This document shows, piece after piece, positions 14,544 through 18,829 of a stretch of 18,829 nt of DNA. This stretch comes from CAZWCX01 sp964632945 (GTDB taxonomy: Bacteria > Planctomycetota > MHYJ01 > WSZJ01 > CAZWCX01): positions 1-18,829 of the forward strand of contig CAZWCX010000133.1 in assembly GCA_964632945.1 (NCBI GenBank), given 5' to 3'. The position numbers and the translations under genes are program-made. Position 1 is the first letter of the stretch, and every line of letters begins with the position of its first letter. A model generated the notes under the pieces. The model ran no database searches and had not been told where the DNA came from. It was given only the letters and a program-made list of their open reading frames with translations.

Positions 14544-17456
14544 CTATCTCCGGGCGCCGGCGCGCGCGGGTTTCCGGCCCCCGGCGCGCGCGGGCTTTCG
14601 ACCCGCGGCCTTCGCCTTGGGGGCCGGCTTGCGCGCGGCGCGGGCCTTCCCCTTCGGCTTGGCCTTCGGCTTCGCAGTCGGCGCCGTGTTCTCGCCTCCG
14701 GCCGGTGCCGACTTCTCCCCTTCGGAGAGGGCGGCGTGCGCGGCCGCCAATCGTGCCACCGGAACCCGGAAGGGGGAACAGCTCACGTAGTCGAATCCGG
14801 CCTGGTGGCAAAACACCACCGACTCCGGATCGCCGCCGTGCTCGCCGCAGATCCCCACCTTGAGGCCCGGCTTCGCCCGGCGACCGTCCTCCACGGCCAC
14901 CCGGATCAACCGGCCGACCCCGGTCCGATCGATCGAGACGAATGGGTCCTTGGGAAGGATCTGGAGCTCCACGTAGTCGGTCAGGAACTTGCCGATGTCG
15001 TCGCGCGAGAAGCCGAACGTCATCTGCGTCAGATCGTTCGTGCCGAAGGAGAAGAAGTCGGCCTGCGCGGCCACCTCGCCCGCAGTGAGCGCGGCGCGCG
15101 GGACTTCGATCATGGTGCCGATGGAGTACTTCACCTTCACGCCCATGCGCGCGACCGTCTCTCGCGCCACCTCTTCCACCACCTTGCGCTGGTTTTCCAG
15201 CTCGGTGACGCTGCCGACCAGCGGGATCATGATCTCGGGAATCACCGCCTGACCGGTCTTTGCCACTTCGCAGGCGGCCTCCAGGATCGCGCGCACCTGC
15301 ATGCGCGTGATCTCGGGGTAGGTGATCCCCAGCCGACAGCCGCGGTGCCCGAGCATCGGATTGAACTCGTGCAGCGCCTCGACGCGCTCGAGCAGCCGCT
15401 GCCGCGCCGCCAAGCCGTCCGTCTTCCCCAGCGCCTTGGCCACTTCGATCTCCACCATCAGATCTTCGCGCTTGGGGAGGAACTCATGGAGCGGCGGGTC
15501 GATCGTGCGAATCGTGACCGGCTTCCCGCGCATCTCCTCGAACAGGCCCTTGAAGTCGGCCCGCTGATGGGGCAGGAGCCGCTCGAGCGACTCGGCGTAC
15601 CGCTGCTGCGCCTCGGTCCCGCTCTTTCCCTGTTTCGTGTCGCGCCGCGCCTCCTCCGCAAACACGATCAGCTGTTGCACCCAGGGCAGACGCTCGGCGG
15701 CGAAGAACATGTGTTCCGTGCGGCAGAGCCCGATCCCCTCCGCGCCCATCTTGATCGCCATCTGCGCGTCGGCGGGCACGTCCGCATTCGCGCGCACCTT
15801 GAGCGTGCGTACCTTGTCCGCCCAGCCCAGAAGTTTCGCGAACTGGCGGTAGAGCAGGGAGTCCGTGGCGGAGAGTTCTCCGCGCAGGACCTGGATGATC
15901 TCGCTCGGGCGGGTGGGGACATCGCCGACCATCACTTCGCCCGTGTTCCCCTCGATCGACACGTACTCGCCGGCCTGCACGGTCACGCCGTTGACCGAGA
16001 AGCGATGGTGCTCCTCGTCGATCGTCACCGCGCCGCACCCGACGACGCAGGGCTTGCCCATCTGGCGCCCGACCACCGCGGCGTGGCTGGTCATGCCGCC
16101 GGTCGCGGTCAGGATCCCGCGCGAGGCATGCATCCCGGCGATGTCGTCCGGCGACGTCTCGGCCCGGACGAGCAGGACCCGCTCTCCCTGCCGCGTACGC
16201 GCGACCGCTTCCTCCGCGGTGAACACCACGCGGCCGGCCGCGGCCCCCGGCGAGGCCGGCAACCCCTTGGCCACCGTCCGGAACTCCTTGCGCCGGGTCG
16301 CGTCGAAGATCGGGTGAAGCAATTGCTCGAGCTGCGCCGGCTCGACGCGACCGACCGCCTCCTTCGGCGTGATCACGCCCTCCTCGACCATCTCGACGGC
16401 GATCCGCACCGCCGCCAGGCCCGTCCGCTTGCCGGAACGGGTCTGCAGCAGATACAGCGTCCCTTCCTGGATGGTGAACTCGAAGTCCTGCACGTCCCGA
16501 TAATGGCGCTCGAGGCGCGAGGTGATGGCGCGCAACTGCCGGTAGGTCTCCGGCATCTCCTGCTCCATCTCCGCGATCGGTTTGGGCGTGCGGATCCCGG
16601 CCACGACATCCTCGCCCTGCGCGTTGGTCAGGTACTCGCCGTAGAACCGCTTCTCTCCGCTCCCCGGATCGCGCGTGAAGCCGACGCCGGTCGCGCTCGT
16701 CTCGCCCATGTTGCCGAAGACCATCGCCTGCACCGTGACCGCGGTGCCCAGATCGTGCGGAATGCCGTAGATGTTGCGGTAGGTCACGGCCCGATCATTG
16801 TTCCACGACCGGAACACGGCGTCGCGCGCCTCCACGACCTGGCGCATCGGGTCCTGGGGGAAATCCTTTCCGGCATGCTGCCGGACCAACGACTTGAAAC
16901 GGTCCACCAGCGCGCGCAGATCCCCGACCCCCAGCGCGGTGTCCAGGTCGACCCCCTTGGCCTTCTTCACCGCCGCAATCTCCCGCTCGAACAGGTTCTT
17001 CTCGAGCTCGAGCACGACGCTGCTGAACATCTGAATGAAGCGCCGGTAGCAGTCCCAGGCGAAGCGCTCATTGCCGGTCTTCCGCGCCACCCCCTCGACC
17101 GTGACATCGTTCAGGCCCAGGTTCAGGATCGTGTCCATCATGCCCGGCATGGAAAACTTCGCCCCCGAGCGCACGGAGACGAGCAGGGGATTCGCGGCGT
17201 CCCCGAACCCGGTTCCGGTCAGCTTCCCGATCCGGGTGAGCTGCGCGGCCATTTGCTGGTCCAGGTCCTTGGGGAAATTCTTCCGATCCTGGTAAAAGAG
17301 CCGGCACACCTGGGTCGTGATGGTGAATCCCGGGGGAACCGGGATCCCGGCGTTCGTCATCTCCGCCACGCCGGCGCCCTTTCCGCCGAGGAGGTCTTTC
17401 ATCGCCGCATTGCCGTCCGCCTTGCCGCCGCCAAAGAAATAGAGGTACTTCGGCAT
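14544..17456 (-). CDS. ppdK: pyruvate phosphate dikinase with a basic C-terminal extension
   Basis: The enzyme interconverts pyruvate, ATP and phosphate with phosphoenolpyruvate, AMP and pyrophosphate in the cytosol. The 970-residue product has the N-terminal ATP-grasp signature (GGGKADG, GGKGAGVAEMTNAGIPVPPGF). The swivelling domain carries the phosphorylated His458 in GGMTSHAAVVG. The C-terminal PEP/pyruvate domain carries Cys870 in GICGEHGGDP and YVSCSPFRVPVARLAAA. The canonical enzyme ends near residue 910. Residues 911-970 form a Lys/Arg/Ala/Pro-rich tail whose last 42 residues contain 18 Lys/Arg and no Asp/Glu, with GRKPARAG repeated. Such tails resemble histone H1 and bacterial AlgP-like proteins and are not part of the usual family. 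The ATG at 17456 fits the family N-terminus and has GAGG about six bases upstream. An in-frame start at 17645 would extend into the divergent promoter region and is rejected. Divergent from the GspE-type gene. Confidence 0.96.
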   Translation of the reverse strand: MPKYLYFFGGGKADGNAAMKDLLGGKGAGVAEMTNAGIPVPPGFTITTQVCRLFYQDRKNFPKDLDQQMAAQLTRIGKLTGTGFGDAANPLLVSVRSGAKFSMPGMMDTILNLGLNDVTVEGVARKTGNERFAWDCYRRFIQMFSSVVLELEKNLFEREIAAVKKAKGVDLDTALGVGDLRALVDRFKSLVRQHAGKDFPQDPMRQVVEARDAVFRSWNNDRAVTYRNIYGIPHDLGTAVTVQAMVFGNMGETSATGVGFTRDPGSGEKRFYGEYLTNAQGEDVVAGIRTPKPIAEMEQEMPETYRQLRAITSRLERHYRDVQDFEFTIQEGTLYLLQTRSGKRTGLAAVRIAVEMVEEGVITPKEAVGRVEPAQLEQLLHPIFDATRRKEFRTVAKGLPASPGAAAGRVVFTAEEAVARTRQGERVLLVRAETSPDDIAGMHASRGILTATGGMTSHAAVVGRQMGKPCVVGCGAVTIDEEHHRFSVNGVTVQAGEYVSIEGNTGEVMVGDVPTRPSEIIQVLRGELSATDSLLYRQFAKLLGWADKVRTLKVRANADVPADAQMAIKMGAEGIGLCRTEHMFFAAERLPWVQQLIVFAEEARRDTKQGKSGTEAQQRYAESLERLLPHQRADFKGLFEEMRGKPVTIRTIDPPLHEFLPKREDLMVEIEVAKALGKTDGLAARQRLLERVEALHEFNPMLGHRGCRLGITYPEITRMQVRAILEAACEVAKTGQAVIPEIMIPLVGSVTELENQRKVVEEVARETVARMGVKVKYSIGTMIEVPRAALTAGEVAAQADFFSFGTNDLTQMTFGFSRDDIGKFLTDYVELQILPKDPFVSIDRTGVGRLIRVAVEDGRRAKPGLKVGICGEHGGDPESVVFCHQAGFDYVSCSPFRVPVARLAAAHAALSEGEKSAPAGGENTAPTAKPKAKPKGKARAARKPAPKAKAAGRKPARAGGRKPARAGARR

Positions 17457-17560
17457 GAGACACCTCGATAGGAGACGGACGCCCGCGGGCGACCGCCATA
17501 CGGGTGGGAACGGCGCCGGGGGCGCCGGGAGACCGGACCGTCCGGCTGGAAAGTCGTCCC

Positions 17561-17590
17561 TTCCTACCAGAAACCGGTTCCGGGGGTCAA
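17561..17590 (-). promoter_or_regulatory. candidate promoter for pyruvate phosphate dikinase
   Basis: On the minus strand TTGACC (17590-17585, five of six) and TAGGAA (17566-17561, three of six) are 18 bases apart, about 105 bases upstream of the ATG at 17456. The spacer holds the palindrome AACCGGTT at 17572-17579. The -10 box is poor. The -35 box lies in one arm of an 8-bp inverted repeat whose other arm covers the -35 box of the opposing gene. Confidence 0.4.
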
Positions 17591-17634
17591 GCCAAACCCG
17601 ATCTGCGGACAGGGAAACGACTTCTGAAATAGGC

Positions 17635-17663
17635 TTGACACTCATTTTGGGCAGGGCTATAAT
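17635..17663 (+). promoter_or_regulatory. perfect-consensus promoter for the PilB/GspE-type gene
   Basis: TTGACA at 17635-17640, a 17-base spacer and TATAAT at 17658-17663 match the sigma-70 consensus at all twelve positions. Transcription would begin near 17670, about 57 bases before the ATG at 17728. The -10 box with flanks, AGGGCTATAATCC (17653-17665), is identical over 13 bases to that of the aminotransferase promoter. Confidence 0.85.
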
Positions 17664-17727
17664 CCGCGACGAAAATCATGCGTCACTCCCTGCGCCGTCT
17701 CGTCCTCCCTTCCCGGAGTTCATTTCA

Positions 17728-18829
17728 ATGCCCGAGCGCAAGGCCCTTGGCAAAATCCTCGAAGATCTCAAGTTCGCAAACGCCAAGCAGATCAAGGAGG
17801 CGCTCAAGTACCAGCACGAGAATCCGGGGAAGAAGCTCGGCGAGATCCTGATCGACCGGAAGGTGATCACGGAGGTCCAGCTCTACGAGGGACTGGCCAA
17901 GCAGTTCGAGATGCCCTTCGTCAAGCTCTCCGACGAAGAGATCCCGCGCGACGTCATCGCCTCCGTCCCCAAGCAGGTGGCGGAAGAGTATAAGATCGTT
18001 CCCCTCAAGAAGAACGGGCGCACGATCACGGTCGCCATGTGCGATCCCCTCGACTTCTTCACGCTCGACAACCTCCGCTTTATCCTGAACCTCGACATCG
18101 AGTCCGCGCTCGCCACCAAGGAAGACGTCATGGGGGCGATCGGCAAGTACTACGGAGGTTCGGGCGCGAAGACCGAGCTGGGAAACATCCTGGAAGAAAT
18201 GACCGCCAGCGCCATCCAGGTGCGCGGCACCGAGGAGGAAGCCAAGGGGGACGACGAGGAAGACGACGCCCCGGTCATTCGTCTCGTGACGCTGATCATC
18301 ACCGAGGCCATCAAGCTGCGGGCCTCGGACATCCATGTCGAGCCGATGGAGAAGAAGCTGCGCATCCGGTACCGCATCGACGGCGAGTGCCGGGAGGTCG
18401 ATTCGCCGCCCAAGCGGCTGCAGGGTTCGATCCTCTCCCGCGTCAAGATCATGGCGGAAATGGACATTGCCGAGCGCCGGAAGTGCCAGGACGGGCGTAT
18501 CCAGATCACCACCTCCGGGCGCGAACTCGATTTGCGCGTCTCGGCGCTGCCGTGCACCCACGGCGAGTCGATCGTCATGCGGATCCTGGACAAGCAGCGC
18601 GGCCTCGTGCCGCTGGAGGACCTCGGGCTCTATACCGACGACTACAAGAAGTTCAAGGCGATTCTCAAGCGTCCGAACGGCATCTTCCTGGTGACCGGGC
18701 CCACCGGGTCGGGGAAGACGACGACGCTCTACGCCGCGCTGCGCGAACTGAACACCCCGGACGTCAAGATCATCACCGCCGAGAACCCGGTGGAGTACAC
18801 GATCCCCGGAATCAACCAGGCGCAGGTCA
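17728..18829 (+). CDS. PilB/GspE-type secretion or type IV pilus assembly ATPase (C-terminus cut off)
   Basis: This is a hexameric cytoplasmic ATPase that powers pilus extension or type II secretion. The visible 367 residues begin with a GspE-N/MshEN domain (motifs at 7-29 and 37-59, LG and Gln at the same residue numbers as in the kinase at 12540-14438). It continues with an acidic linker (residues near 175: GDDEEDDAPV). The core ATPase region follows, with ASDIHVEP, YRIDGECRE, the arginine-containing ERRKCQDGRI segment, and Walker A GPTGSGKT at 324-331. The partial Asp-box region reads TAENPVEYTIPG where many relatives have EDPVE. Walker B and the zinc-binding tetracysteine, if present, lie past the window end. 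GGAG about nine bases upstream supports the ATG at 17728. Whether it belongs to a pilus or a secretion system needs the downstream genes. Divergent from ppdK. Confidence 0.95.
   Translation, partial: MPERKALGKILEDLKFANAKQIKEALKYQHENPGKKLGEILIDRKVITEVQLYEGLAKQFEMPFVKLSDEEIPRDVIASVPKQVAEEYKIVPLKKNGRTITVAMCDPLDFFTLDNLRFILNLDIESALATKEDVMGAIGKYYGGSGAKTELGNILEEMTASAIQVRGTEEEAKGDDEEDDAPVIRLVTLIITEAIKLRASDIHVEPMEKKLRIRYRIDGECREVDSPPKRLQGSILSRVKIMAEMDIAERRKCQDGRIQITTSGRELDLRVSALPCTHGESIVMRILDKQRGLVPLEDLGLYTDDYKKFKAILKRPNGIFLVTGPTGSGKTTTLYAALRELNTPDVKIITAENPVEYTIPGINQAQV

Noticed and set aside
12522..17471. A 4950-base open frame on the plus strand, antisense to the kinase and dikinase genes
   Set aside because: Its translation is low-complexity Arg/Gly/His/Asp/Leu-rich sequence without domains, and it lies exactly opposite two well-recognised genes. 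Long antisense frames are expected in GC-rich coding DNA.
17457..17645. N-terminal extension of pyruvate phosphate dikinase to 17645
   Set aside because: The extra residues have no family counterpart and run through the divergent promoter region. The ATG at 17456 has a ribosome binding site and gives the normal N-terminus.
1..18829. tRNA, rRNA, CRISPR array or insertion sequence
   Set aside because: No cloverleaf-like segment, repeat-spacer pattern, transposase or terminal inverted repeats flanked by target duplications was seen on reading both strands.

Overview
The window is a GC-rich chromosomal segment, by eye about two-thirds G+C. It carries ten complete genes and two genes cut by the window edges. 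There are no RNA genes, insertion sequences or CRISPR arrays. The content suggests a Gram-negative bacterium with a large regulatory repertoire: an FHA-GAF sigma-54 activator, a Hanks-type Ser/Thr kinase, a PilB/GspE ATPase, secreted or membrane-anchored envelope proteins and pyruvate phosphate dikinase. A Planctomycetota-like or other deep-branching lineage would fit, but the assignment is inference and nothing here fixes it.

Layout. 1-1725 (minus, truncated at its C-terminal end): FHA-GAF-AAA+ sigma-54-dependent activator. 2073-5620 (plus): an envelope cluster behind a near-consensus sigma-70-type promoter at 1884-1913. It encodes a membrane-anchored helical protein with LxxxQ motifs, a secreted protein with a C-terminal membrane anchor or sorting signal, a second helical LxxxQ protein, and a small PA2779-like membrane protein. 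The last gene is preceded by a leader that could form a pseudoknot. 5966-8485 (plus): an RluA-type pseudouridine synthase with a large charged insertion, then a saccharopine/lysine dehydrogenase-family enzyme. 8517-12395 (minus): an exported protein with an AMPK/CBM48-like domain and a coiled coil, a phosphomannose-isomerase-fold protein lacking the family metal ligands, and a PLP aminotransferase with Ser in place of the usual N1-contacting Asp. 12540-17456 (minus): a Ser/Thr kinase with four N-terminal GspE/MshEN-type motifs, and pyruvate phosphate dikinase (upstream of the kinase) with a histone-H1-like basic tail. 17728-18829 (plus, truncated): a PilB/GspE-type ATPase divergent from the dikinase, behind a perfect TTGACA-17-TATAAT promoter.

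How the genes may work together. The kinase at 12540-14438 and the secretion/pilus ATPase at 17728 share the same N-terminal sensory module with identical motif spacing, and they flank one central-metabolism gene. In known MshEN proteins this module binds cyclic di-GMP. A kinase and a pilus or secretion motor reading a common ligand is the most interesting hypothesis here. The FHA domain of the activator at the other end of the window is the sort of phosphothreonine reader that such a kinase could address, but nothing in the sequence links the two directly. The 2073-5620 cluster looks like a self-contained envelope module of unknown role.
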